Below are positions 51,285 through 59,859 of a DNA stretch of 64,000 bases, in pieces. Numbering within the stretch: position 1 is the stretch's first letter; each line of letters begins with the position of its first letter. Source of the stretch: Lachnospiraceae bacterium MD335 (GTDB taxonomy: Bacteria; Bacillota; Clostridia; Lachnospirales; Lachnospiraceae); assembly GCA_000403335.2 (NCBI GenBank), contig KE159617.1, positions 1,253,417-1,317,416 of the forward strand, given 5' to 3'. The notes below the pieces were generated by a model, which was not told where the DNA came from, ran no database searches, and saw only the letters and a program-made list of their open reading frames with translations. The translations under genes and the position numbers were made by a program.

Positions 51285-51314
51285 CCAAGTAAAGCGGTCA
51301 GAGAATAAAAAGAA

Positions 51315-51343
51315 GTGACATATGATTGCCGGTATGCTATACT
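51315..51343 (+). promoter_or_regulatory. Promoter of the flotillin gene
   Basis: GTGACA (51315-51320), 17-bp spacer, TATACT (51338-51343). Confidence 0.65.
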
Positions 51344-51411
51344 GTTTATGAATAGGAAAATGCGTAAGCAAATACATATTCAAAAACAAAAGCAGAAAAG
51401 AGGGCAAAGAA

Positions 51412-52986
51412 ATGAAAGAACTGGTAGGGATAATGGTTGGCATTATTGTTGTGGTACTGTTAATTGTATTGCTTTGCTTAGGATACGTGAAAGCGCCGCC
51501 TGATATGGCGTATATCATTTCAGGTATCAAAACAAAATCCAAGGTTGTTATCGGAAAAGCGAGCATTCGTATTCCATTTTTTGAGCGGCTTGACAAATTG
51601 AACCTGCGTTTAATCCCCATAGATGTAAAGACAAGCAATGCTGTTCCGACAGCGGACTATATTAACATCAATGTGGATGCGACCGTAAACATTAAAATCA
51701 GCAATCAGCCAGACAAACTGCGGCTTGCGGCGGAGAACTTTTTAAACAAGAACACGGAATACATAGCGGGTGTGGCGCGTGAGGTGCTTGAAGGCAACGT
51801 GCGTGAAATCGTGGGACGCATGCGCCTTGAGGAGATGGTTTCCGACCGTCAGAAGTTTGCGGAGCTGGTAAAGGAAAACGCAGAGCCGGATCTCGCTGCA
51901 ATGGGATTGGATGTTATCAGCTTCAATGTGCAGAATTTTGTGGATGGCAATGATGTTATTGAAAATCTTGGTATTGATAATATTGTAAAAATAAAAAAAG
52001 CTGCGGCAATTGCAAGGGCAGAGAGCGAAAGGGACATCAAGGTTGCACAGGCGGCAGCGGACAAGGATTCGAATGACGCGGCAGTTGCGGCACAGACGGA
52101 GATTGCAAAGAAGCAGAATGAACTTGCAATCAAGAAGTCAGAGCTGCAGATGGAGGCGGATACAAAGCGTGCTATGGCGGATGCTGCATACGAAATCCAA
52201 AAAGAAGAGCAGCGTAAGACGATTGAGGTTGCGACTGCGAATGCCGATATTGCAAGGCAGGAGCGTGAGATTGAGTTAAAGCAGAAAGAGGTAGCCGTAA
52301 AGGAGCGTGCGCTTGAGGCGGAAGTCAAGAAACAGGCGGAGGCGGAAAAATACGCCGCCCAGCAGAAGGCGGACGCAAGCCTTTATCAAAGGCAGAAGCA
52401 GGCGGAAGCGCAGCAGTTCGAGGCGCAGAGAGAGGCGGAGGCAAGAAAGGCACAGGCGGAAGCGGATCGTTTCTCCAAAGAGCAGGAGGCACAGGGTGTC
52501 AAGGCATACGGAGAAGCAGAGGCAGCCGCAGTGAAGGCAAAGGGTCTTGCGGAGGCAGAGGCGATACAGGCAAAAGGACTTGCGGAAGCGGAAGCAATGG
52601 AAAAGAAGGCGGAGGCTTATGCAAAGTACAATAAGGCAGCCGTAGCGGAAATGATGATTAAGGTGCTTCCCGATATTGCGGCAAAGATTGCGGAACCGCT
52701 TGCACAGATTGACAAGATTACGATTATCGGCGGCGACGGCGGTGCAAACGGTGTAGAGCAGGTAGCCGGAAACGTTCCTGCGGTGATGGCAAAGCTGTTT
52801 GAGTCGATGAAAGAGACGACGGGCATTGACCTTGCGAATATTATTAACGCGGAGTCGTATGATGCAAAAGTAAATCGGAATATTACGGTTAACGGTCTTG
52901 ATGGTGTTAACATGGTGGTGAATGCGAATAGTGCGCAGGATAAACCGCAGTCCATGAACAATCCACAGGAAACAATTGATTTTTAA
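51412..52986 (+). CDS. Flotillin family (SPFH) membrane scaffold protein, FloT/YuaG type
   Basis: The 524-aa protein has one N-terminal membrane helix (VGIIVVVLLIVLLCLGYV), an SPFH domain (KLNLRLIPIDVKTSNAVPTA onward) and a long Ala/Glu/Lys/Gln coiled coil with GEAEAAAVKAKGLAEAEA repeats, the flotillin hallmark. A Met/Asn-rich C-terminus follows. Flotillins organise functional membrane microdomains. No NfeD partner gene is adjacent. The terminator follows 8 bp after the stop. Confidence 0.93.
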   Translation: MKELVGIMVGIIVVVLLIVLLCLGYVKAPPDMAYIISGIKTKSKVVIGKASIRIPFFERLDKLNLRLIPIDVKTSNAVPTADYININVDATVNIKISNQPDKLRLAAENFLNKNTEYIAGVAREVLEGNVREIVGRMRLEEMVSDRQKFAELVKENAEPDLAAMGLDVISFNVQNFVDGNDVIENLGIDNIVKIKKAAAIARAESERDIKVAQAAADKDSNDAAVAAQTEIAKKQNELAIKKSELQMEADTKRAMADAAYEIQKEEQRKTIEVATANADIARQEREIELKQKEVAVKERALEAEVKKQAEAEKYAAQQKADASLYQRQKQAEAQQFEAQREAEARKAQAEADRFSKEQEAQGVKAYGEAEAAAVKAKGLAEAEAIQAKGLAEAEAMEKKAEAYAKYNKAAVAEMMIKVLPDIAAKIAEPLAQIDKITIIGGDGGANGVEQVAGNVPAVMAKLFESMKETTGIDLANIINAESYDAKVNRNITVNGLDGVNMVVNANSAQDKPQSMNNPQETIDF

Positions 52987-52993
52987 ATGACAG

Positions 52994-53027
52994 ATCCAAC
53001 GGCATAGTTACGTGCCGTTGGATTTTT
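52994..53027 (+). terminator. Terminator after the flotillin gene
   Basis: ATCCAACGGCA (52994-53004) and TGCCGTTGGAT (53013-53023) form a perfect 11-bp stem followed by TTTT. Confidence 0.93.
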
Positions 53028-53070
53028 GCGCGTTCTTTTACAGATGAAGCATTGGGAGACGGAGGAGAAT

Positions 53071-53598
53071 ATGGAAACGGGTTTCGTACATATCTATCAT
53101 GGGGAAGGTAAGGGAAAAACGACGGCGGCAGTAGGACTTGCAGTGCGCGCAGCAGGGGCAGGTATGCACGTCTTGTTTGTACAGCTTATGAAAAACGGCG
53201 CTTCCTCGGAGCTTGCAGTGCTCAGAGGAATTGATAAAATAGAAGTACATACAATAAAGAATACTTATGGCTTTACATGGAATATGAGAGATGACGACAG
53301 AATTAAGCTCAGGGCTAAAAATGACAGGGCGGTGCGGGCGCTGATAAAGGCTGTGAAGGAGGAGACACATCAGATGGTTGTGATTGATGAGCTAATGGCG
53401 GCATATCAGGGCGGATTTGTGGATAAGGAGGCAGTTCTTTCGCTGATACAGCTGTGCAAAGGAACGACGGAGCTTGTGCTTACGGGAAGAAACCCTGCGA
53501 AAGAGCTTTTGGAGCGGGCGGATTATATTACGCAGTTGAGAAATGAAAGGCACCCGTATGAAAAGGGAATCGATGCGCGGGCGGGGATTGAGCTATGA
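53071..53598 (+). CDS. Corrinoid adenosyltransferase (CobA/CobO/BtuR type)
   Basis: The 175-aa enzyme adds the adenosyl group to reduced corrinoids. It has the P-loop GEGKGKTTAAVG, VIDELMAAYQGGFVD and the C-terminal TGRNPAKELLERADYI. SD GGAGGAGA fixes ATG 53071. It is alone apart from a small overlapping frame, so it is likely for salvage or late-stage cobamide assembly. Confidence 0.93.
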   Translation: METGFVHIYHGEGKGKTTAAVGLAVRAAGAGMHVLFVQLMKNGASSELAVLRGIDKIEVHTIKNTYGFTWNMRDDDRIKLRAKNDRAVRALIKAVKEETHQMVVIDELMAAYQGGFVDKEAVLSLIQLCKGTTELVLTGRNPAKELLERADYITQLRNERHPYEKGIDARAGIEL

Positions 53599-53723
53599 AG
53601 CTGTATTTGATACGGTACGGGATAACACAGGAATATGCGGAGCCAAAGGGAAAATATTATGAATGGCTGATACCAAACGGAGAATTTTTTGAATTAAATA
53701 TAAAATTTGAAAAATTCATATAA
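53595..53723 (+). pseudogene. Short remnant resembling a histidine phosphatase start (CobC-like)
   Basis: The 42-aa frame overlaps the cobA stop (ATGA) and begins MKLYLIRYGITQEYAEPKGK. Phosphoglycerate-mutase-type phosphatases, including alpha-ribazole phosphatase CobC, start with LYLIRHG; here the catalytic His is Tyr and the protein ends after 42 residues. A decayed cobC next to cobA is plausible but unproven. Confidence 0.4.
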
Positions 53724-53728
53724 TTTAC

Positions 53729-53755
53729 TAAAGTATTTTTATAGTTTGCCGATAT
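53729..53755 (+). promoter_or_regulatory. Best sigma-28 promoter match in the window
   Basis: TAAAGTAT (53729-53736), exactly 11 nt, GCCGATAT (53748-53755), against the consensus TAAAGTTT-N11-GCCGATAA. No coding gene lies directly downstream. Confidence 0.7.
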
Positions 53756-53761
53756 TTATTA

Positions 53762-53870
53762 TGTGAGTAAAACAAATGAAGGTTTATTCACAGTAAATCA
53801 GCTCCTAAATAATCCTAAAAATAATTCCTGAAAAAGGGACTTGTCGATAAAAAGACAGGTTCCTTTTTAT
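53762..53870 (+). ncRNA. Candidate sigma-28-dependent small RNA
   Basis: The predicted transcript of about 105 nt runs from the sigma-28-like promoter to a strong terminator (AAAAAGGGACTTGTC, 53831-53845, with GACAGGTTCCTTTTT, 53854-53868; 15 pairs including G-U). The unpaired part has three TCCT units (CTCCT, ATCCT, TTCCT) spaced by A-rich stretches, able to pair with Shine-Dalgarno sites. Only a 5-codon frame is present. It could also be the relic of a lost flagellar gene. Confidence 0.4.
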
Positions 53871-53958
53871 GTACAGTCCTGTGCAGAGGAAGTAAGCCGT
53901 TGAGACGGCGTATGGATTGTGCAATGAGTAGGGAAAATTTTCCCTGGCTGATTACTGT
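53870..53958 (+). repeat. Pseudoknot-type structured intergenic element, copy E2
   Basis: Hairpin TGTAC/GTGCA (53870-53874/53881-53885) has loop AGTCCT. AGTCC pairs with GGATT at 53914-53918 around hairpin GCCGT/ACGGC (53896-53900/53905-53909). The last hairpin is AGGGA/TCCCT (53930-53934/53941-53945). GTGCAGAGGAAGT and GAGTAGGGA are identical to E1 while the helices differ in sequence. Confidence 0.75.
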
Positions 53959-53988
53959 ATGAATACGGTTTGCAGGTACATGACACAC

Positions 53989-54017
53989 TTGCATTGCTTG
54001 TGCAAATAAGGTATCTT
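53989..54017 (+). promoter_or_regulatory. Possible promoter of the PaaK-type gene
   Basis: TTGCAT (53989-53994), 17-bp spacer, TATCTT (54012-54017). Moderate match. Confidence 0.4.
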
Positions 54018-54049
54018 TATATATAGGATGCAAATCGGAGGTTGCGATT

Positions 54050-55348
54050 ATGATATGGAATGAGGCAAGAGAATGCATGAGCCGTGATGAACTTATGACC
54101 CTGCAGGGAGAGCGTCTTGTTCAGTTGGTAAAGAAAGTTTATCACAGTGTAGCGTATTATCGGAAAAAGATGCAGAAGGAGGGATTGGAACCGGGCGATA
54201 TTCGCAGGATAGAGGACTTGAGCAAACTTCCGTTTACGACCAGCGAGGATTTAATCCAAAACGGACCGTTTGAATTTTTGGCAGTGCCGCAAAGTGAAAT
54301 TATTCGTTATCACAGCTCAAATGCCACAACCGGTACAGAATTGATAATTGGCTGTACAAGGGATGATATTGAGATATGGGCGGAATGTGTTGCGAGATGC
54401 ATTTATATGGCGGGACTTGGAAGGAACGATACCATACAGATTGCGCATAATTATGGACTTTTTACGGGTGGCTTGGGTGCGCATTACGGAGCAGAGAAGA
54501 TTGGCGCAGCGGTTGTGCCCTCTTCAACCTGCAGTACGGACAGGCTGATTAAAATTATGAAGGAAATTCATGTTACGGGAATTATGTGTACGCCGTCCTA
54601 TCTGCTGCACATTGCGAAGGCGATTAGAAATGTCAGGGAAGTCGGAAATCTGAAATTGCGAGCGGCAATCTGCGGGATGGAAATATGGCCGGAAAAGATG
54701 AGAAAAGAGATTGAGGAAATGCTTGGCATCTGCACGCATGACGTGTATGGTTTGAGTGAGTTTGCCGGTCTTGGCGTGGCATGTGACTGTGAGTACCACA
54801 AAGGGCTTCATGTGCAGGAGGACTTTTTTGCGGCGGAGGTTCTTCGCAAGAACAGTAATATTTTGGTGAAGGACGGCGAAAAAGGAGAACTGGTATTCAC
54901 AACGCTGCAAAGAGAGGGAACGCCTCTCTTGCGATATAGGACAGGTGATATTGCAGCTTTGACCCGTGAGCAGTGCGGGTGTGGAAGAACGACGGCAAGA
55001 ATCGATCTTTTTGGCAGCAAGACGAATGATACGATTGTGATAAGGGGCGTGAGTGTATTTCGGTTACAGCTTGAGAGTATGTTTGCCGGAATTAATGACG
55101 TGCATGCGCGGTATCTGATGCGGATATACAGGACGGCAGGACTTGATATGGTCGATGTGATGGTTGGATTGGACGAGACACAGGAACTGCTTCTTGCACA
55201 GGAGAAGGACTTTGTAAAAATTAAGGTGACGGCAGCGGTCAGAAATCTGATTGGAGTAACACCGAACGTACTGTTTGCGAATACGGAGGAAATTGCACGC
55301 ATGGCGAGAGGTGTTTCTACGGTGGTTGACGAGCGGAGTTACAGGTGA
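54050..55348 (+). CDS. Phenylacetate-CoA ligase family (PaaK-type) acyl-CoA ligase
   Basis: The 432-aa AMP-forming ligase has the PaaK N-terminal region, SSNATTGTELIIGCT (ATP loop), YGLSEFAGLGVACDCEY and the RYRTGDIAALT motif. The cysteines in CGCGRTTARIDL are typical of PaaK-like enzymes. No phenylacetate catabolic genes are nearby; in gut Clostridia such ligases often pair with indolepyruvate oxidoreductase, which is not in this window. The substrate is probably an aryl acid, unproven. Confidence 0.88.
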   Translation: MIWNEARECMSRDELMTLQGERLVQLVKKVYHSVAYYRKKMQKEGLEPGDIRRIEDLSKLPFTTSEDLIQNGPFEFLAVPQSEIIRYHSSNATTGTELIIGCTRDDIEIWAECVARCIYMAGLGRNDTIQIAHNYGLFTGGLGAHYGAEKIGAAVVPSSTCSTDRLIKIMKEIHVTGIMCTPSYLLHIAKAIRNVREVGNLKLRAAICGMEIWPEKMRKEIEEMLGICTHDVYGLSEFAGLGVACDCEYHKGLHVQEDFFAAEVLRKNSNILVKDGEKGELVFTTLQREGTPLLRYRTGDIAALTREQCGCGRTTARIDLFGSKTNDTIVIRGVSVFRLQLESMFAGINDVHARYLMRIYRTAGLDMVDVMVGLDETQELLLAQEKDFVKIKVTAAVRNLIGVTPNVLFANTEEIARMARGVSTVVDERSYR

Positions 55349-55451
55349 GCGTTTATAATAATTTTGTATTGCATTCAATGAGCGGACAGTATAAAATATA
55401 TATATCAATTGTATACAAAATCTGATAATAAAATATGAAAGGGATGAGAGC

Positions 55452-56738
55452 GTGAAGAGGAAAATTTTGACAGTAGTTCTGACGGCTTCACTTGTATCTA
55501 TATCGCTTGCAGGATGCGGGACAAAGGCGGACAAGCCGGTTCAAGACGCAAAATTAGATTCTGCAGCGTCGTCAGATGACACACAGGTATTGGAATCGGG
55601 AGAAGTTGCACTTACCATATGGATGGAGGAAGCAAATTTTGATAATCTGTCCAAGATGGTGGAGAGTTTCAAACAGGAGTATGCGGGACAGGCAGATTTT
55701 AATATCACGCTTGAAGCGTCCGCGGATGCCGACACAAGAAAAAATGTGCTTGGCGATATTCACAGTGCGGCAGATATTTTTTCCATGCCGGATGATCAGC
55801 TCTACAGCATGATAGCAGGAGGCGCACTTTCACCGGTTGCCGAACAGGACAAGATAAAAAATGCAAATCTTGAGGAGGCGGTGTATGCCGCATCATATGG
55901 CGATGTCGTTTATGCATATCCGTATACGGCGGACAACGGCTATTTCCTTTATTATGATAAAAATTATTTTACACAGGAGGATGTACAGACGCTTGACCGG
56001 ATTCTTGAAGTTGCGGCTGAAAATGACAAAAAATTATCAATGGAATTTAATTCGGGCTGGTATTTGTATTCATTCTTTGGAAATACGGGACTTGATTTTG
56101 GCATCAATGATGACGGTGTCACAAACCATTGCAGTTGGAACAGTACGGAGGGGGCGATTAAAGGTGTTGATGTGGCGCAGGCGCTGCTGAATGTAACACA
56201 GAGTCCGGCATTTATTGCGCAGCCTGACAGTACTTTTATGGACGGTGTGGCATCCGGTGAGGTGATTGCGGGCGTCAGCGGTGTTTGGAATGCCATTGCG
56301 ATACAGGACGCGTGGGGAAAGGACTATGGCGCGTGCAAGCTTCCGACTTACACGGTAAACGGTCAGCAGATTCAGATGGCATCGTTCACGGGATATAAGA
56401 TGATGGGTGTAAATGCTTATTCCGAGCATCTTGGATGGGCACATAAGCTTGCGGATTGGATTACAAATGAGGAAAATCAGACGCTGCGGCTTGAGGAGAG
56501 AAGTCAGGGACCTTCCAACAAGAATGCGGCGGCTTCTGATGCAGTAGCTTCTGTACCGGCAATTGCGGCAGTAATTGATCAGTCACAATATGGTGTTTTG
56601 CAGCGCGTAGGAAACAGTTATTGGGATCCTTGTACAAATTTTGCAGATATTATTGCAGCGGGCAATCCCGACAATGTGCCGCTTCAGGATTTGATGGACA
56701 GTCTTGCAAACGGTATAGCAGCGTCGGCAGTACAATAG
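55452..56738 (+). CDS. Extracellular solute-binding lipoprotein (family 1, sugar-type)
   Basis: The 428-aa protein has a lipoprotein signal ending LAGC, so it is anchored at Cys22. The rest is a type 2 periplasmic-binding fold resembling maltose/oligosaccharide receptors (YAYPYTADNGYFLYYDKNYF; MASFTGYKMMGVNAYSEHLG). No permease or ATPase genes are adjacent. An MCP gene starts 12 bp downstream, pointing to a sensory role. It starts at GTG 55452. Confidence 0.88.
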   Translation: MKRKILTVVLTASLVSISLAGCGTKADKPVQDAKLDSAASSDDTQVLESGEVALTIWMEEANFDNLSKMVESFKQEYAGQADFNITLEASADADTRKNVLGDIHSAADIFSMPDDQLYSMIAGGALSPVAEQDKIKNANLEEAVYAASYGDVVYAYPYTADNGYFLYYDKNYFTQEDVQTLDRILEVAAENDKKLSMEFNSGWYLYSFFGNTGLDFGINDDGVTNHCSWNSTEGAIKGVDVAQALLNVTQSPAFIAQPDSTFMDGVASGEVIAGVSGVWNAIAIQDAWGKDYGACKLPTYTVNGQQIQMASFTGYKMMGVNAYSEHLGWAHKLADWITNEENQTLRLEERSQGPSNKNAAASDAVASVPAIAAVIDQSQYGVLQRVGNSYWDPCTNFADIIAAGNPDNVPLQDLMDSLANGIAASAVQ

Positions 56739-56750
56739 AGGGGGAGACAA

Positions 56751-58484
56751 ATGGAAAAGAAAAAACGAATCAGTATTCAACTTATTATTTTTATTCCTGT
56801 ATGTATCCTCGGAATTGTGGCGGTTGTCTCCAATATTGAAGCAATCAGGAACTTGAGAAGTGTCAATCATACTGCCGTTGCAATTTCGGAAGAGCATATG
56901 GTAAATTTATCGCAGCTGAGTGATATTCAAAAGCAGACGCAGGAAATACATAAGCTTGCACTTTCCCACATTATTGCAACGGACCTTGACACACTGATTG
57001 GTCTTATTGAAGAGGTGCGCAGTGAGCAGGAGGTGCTTGATGGTTATCTTGAGGCGTATCGGGACGGGCTGATGCAGATGGACGCGGCGGCGTACGAACA
57101 GCTTGTGGCAAGCTACACAGGTTTAAAGTATGAGATTGAAAATCTCCTCGCATACAGCGGGAACGATGAGAAGGAGCAGGCGTTTGCACTTGCAAACGGA
57201 CTGATTAAGGATTACAGCAACGATATACAGGCACAGGTTACAAAGATGGAGAACATTGCGCGTGAGAGCGCGGACAAGGCAGGACATGCCTTAAATGAGG
57301 AGTACCAAAAAGCGCTTGTTAAAAATATAGCAGGCATTTGTGTCTGTGCGCTTGTGATTTGCGGTGCATTATACAGTATGTTTGTGTTTGTCATTAGGAA
57401 GCTAAAGATTGCAAACCGTGAGATTCATGATATTATTGCGGATATTGACCGGAATGAGGGCGATTTGACAAAGCGCATCAGTATTTTGTCAAATGACGAG
57501 ATTGCCGATTTGGGCAATGGTATCAATACGTTTATGGAAAAACTGCAGCATATTATGAAACTGATTATCGAGAATTCCCGAAGGCTTGAGGAGGTCGTCA
57601 ACAAGGTTCAGGAGAGTGTGAAAACTTCAAACGACAGCGCCGCCGATTTATCGGCGGTGACACAGGAGCTTTCGGCAACCATGCAGGAAATCGGAAATTC
57701 TGCCAATGTCATTAATCAGAATGCCGATTCGGTGCGCAGAGAGGTAGAGACAATTGCCGACAAGTCCAACAGTATCAACGAGTATTCAAAACAGATGAAG
57801 GTGAATGCGGACGAGATGGAGGCAAACGCGCGGACAAACATGCAGGAGACCGGCGTCAAGGTTCAGGAAATCCTCAGCGTTTTGAACAAGGCAATTGAGG
57901 AGAGCAAGAGCGTCGAGCAGGTAAACGGTCTTACGAACGATATTTTAAGTATTTCAAGCCAAACAAATCTCCTTGCGCTCAATGCGTCGATTGAGGCGGC
58001 GCGCGCGGGCGAGGCAGGAAAAGGCTTTGCGGTTGTTGCGGATGAAATCCGGCAGCTTGCGGATTCAAGCCGCGAGACGGCAAACCGTATTCAGCAAATC
58101 AACGGCGTGGTTACAAACGCGGTACATAATTTAGCGGGAAATGCAAATAATCTTGTGGAGTATGTTAACGATTCCATTCTTCCGGAGTTTGAGAATTTTG
58201 TGGGAAGCGGCGTACAGTATCGTGATAATGCGACCTACATTGAATCCGTGATGAACGAGTTCAGTGCGAAGACGGATGATCTAAGGCGTGCGGTCGACGA
58301 GATTGCAGGTTCAATCGGCACGATTACGGACGCAATTGAGGAGGGCGCAAACGGCGTTACCGGTGCGGCAGAGAGCACGCAGGTGCTTGTGACGGATATG
58401 GAGAATATCAGCAGCAGAATGGACGAAAACCAGGAAATTGCCGGTGCACTGCAGAAAGAAACGGATGTGTTTAAAAATTTTTAG
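56751..58484 (+). CDS. Methyl-accepting chemotaxis protein
   Basis: The 577-aa receptor has membrane helices at about 7-28 and 188-212, an extracellular four-helix-type sensor between them, HAMP (about 212-265) and a signalling domain whose hairpin tip contains [29 protein letters not shown]. The adjoining solute-binding lipoprotein is a plausible ligand partner. It supports motility of the organism. Confidence 0.95.
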   Translation: MEKKKRISIQLIIFIPVCILGIVAVVSNIEAIRNLRSVNHTAVAISEEHMVNLSQLSDIQKQTQEIHKLALSHIIATDLDTLIGLIEEVRSEQEVLDGYLEAYRDGLMQMDAAAYEQLVASYTGLKYEIENLLAYSGNDEKEQAFALANGLIKDYSNDIQAQVTKMENIARESADKAGHALNEEYQKALVKNIAGICVCALVICGALYSMFVFVIRKLKIANREIHDIIADIDRNEGDLTKRISILSNDEIADLGNGINTFMEKLQHIMKLIIENSRRLEEVVNKVQESVKTSNDSAADLSAVTQELSATMQEIGNSANVINQNADSVRREVETIADKSNSINEYSKQMKVNADEMEANARTNMQETGVKVQEILSVLNKAIEESKSVEQVNGLTNDILSISSQTNLLALNASIEAARAGEAGKGFAVVADEIRQLADSSRETANRIQQINGVVTNAVHNLAGNANNLVEYVNDSILPEFENFVGSGVQYRDNATYIESVMNEFSAKTDDLRRAVDEIAGSIGTITDAIEEGANGVTGAAESTQVLVTDMENISSRMDENQEIAGALQKETDVFKNF

Positions 58485-58514
58485 CAGTGTTTTATAAAAG
58501 GACATGGTAGCAGA

Positions 58515-58896
58515 GTGAAACGATGTATGATATTTGCGGCGGGGGATTTTGATGCGGATGCCGTCATCGGGAAAGCACGCAATGATATTGCGGTGCAGCG
58601 CGGAGACAGCTTCTGCATTGCCGCAGACGGCGGACTGAAGTGGATACAGGCGCTTCGTATCGTACCGGATCTGATTATTGGAGATATGGATTCGATTACG
58701 GAAGAAGCGCTTCTTGCGCGTTTTGACGGACATAAGAGGATCCCTATAAAAAAGCTTCCAATAGAGAAGGATGATACTGATATGCTTGCGGCGATTCGGG
58801 AAGGATGGCATAAGCAATGAATTTATGGATTGTGAAAGTTTTGTCGAAGTGAGCGACGGGACGCTTTTGGTGTGCGTGGAGGATTTGCGGGAATGA
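58515..58896 (+). pseudogene. thiN: Thiamine pyrophosphokinase with an internal deletion
   Basis: The N-terminal 100 residues are good TPK sequence (FAAGDF, ADGGLKW, PDLIIGDMDS, KKLPIEKDDTDMLAAIREG) but the frame stops at 58820. About 23 residues of the usual C-terminus remain in another frame (NEFMDCESFVEVSDGTLLVC, ending at 58896). Roughly 80-90 central codons are missing, including the thiamine-binding part. The enzyme cannot be functional. The next gene starts at the overlap ATGA. Confidence 0.8.
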
Positions 58897-59738
58897 ATTA
58901 TACCTTTACAACATGGCTGTTTTTCTTTTACTTTTACTGTTTTTTAGGTTGGGTGTGGGAGACCTGCTATGTGTCCGTGTGTCAGGCAAAATGGGTAAAC
59001 AGGGGCTTTTTACATGGTCCTTTTTTGCCGATATACGGCTCGGGCGCAATTGTTGTGCTCTTATTTACGCTGCCGTTTCGTACAAATGCAATACTAGTGT
59101 TTTTTGTGGGAATGGCAAGCGCGACGCTTTTGGAATATTTTACGGGTGTGGCAATGGAGCGCCTGTTTCATGTGCGGTATTGGGATTACAGCAGCAAACC
59201 GCTTAACTTAAACGGACACATCTGTGCGCTCTCTTCCTTGGCGTGGGGTGTTTTTTCGGTGATTCTTACGTTATACGGACATAATCCTGCGGAGCGGTTT
59301 GTGCTTTCCCTGAATCGAAATCTGTTGGAGGCGCTTACGTTTGTTTTGACGGTATACCTTTCCGTTGATATGGCACAGAGTGTGCGCGAGGCGGTGAACC
59401 TAAAAGAGCTGTTGGTCGGTTTGGAGCGTGAGAATGAGGAACTTCGCCATATCCATAAGGGAATCGAGGTGGCGTATGCATTTTACGGAAGCGAACTGAA
59501 GGAAAAATCGGAAGCAGGCTTGAAAAAAATCAATACTGCACTCGGCGCCGGTAAAGAAAAGAGTGAAAATGTGAAAAGCGGCATTATGGAGCGTATGGAA
59601 CGGGCAAGAACAAAGCGGACATATAAAAGCATCCGTTCTCTTCTAAACAGAAATCCAAGGGCGGTTTCTAAGATGCATGAAAGAGCTTTTTCGGAGTTCC
59701 TGGAGTTGATGCGGGAACGCAGCGCAGGAAAAAAATAA
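58893..59738 (+). CDS. ABC_trans_CmpB family membrane protein
   Basis: The 281-aa protein has about four membrane segments in the first 175 residues with the family's FLGWVWETCYVSV, NRGFLHGPFLPIYGSGA and WDYSSKPLNLNGHICALSS motifs. A long charged coiled-coil tail follows. The family was named an ABC permease, but no transporter partners occur here. The start ATG 58893 overlaps the residual thiN stop. Confidence 0.85.
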   Translation: MNYTFTTWLFFFYFYCFLGWVWETCYVSVCQAKWVNRGFLHGPFLPIYGSGAIVVLLFTLPFRTNAILVFFVGMASATLLEYFTGVAMERLFHVRYWDYSSKPLNLNGHICALSSLAWGVFSVILTLYGHNPAERFVLSLNRNLLEALTFVLTVYLSVDMAQSVREAVNLKELLVGLERENEELRHIHKGIEVAYAFYGSELKEKSEAGLKKINTALGAGKEKSENVKSGIMERMERARTKRTYKSIRSLLNRNPRAVSKMHERAFSEFLELMRERSAGKK

Positions 59739-59771
59739 GTGCGGGAAAACAATGATTTCGATGAAATCCAG

Positions 59772-59800
59772 TTGCTTAAAGTCCAAAAAAAGTGTATACT
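59772..59800 (+). promoter_or_regulatory. Promoter of gpmI
   Basis: TTGCTT (59772-59777), 17-bp spacer, TATACT (59795-59800). Confidence 0.6.
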
Positions 59801-59859
59801 TTATGCGGGCATTGGTCCTATGAGTCTGATATTTTATATAGAAAAAGGAGAATAGAGAT

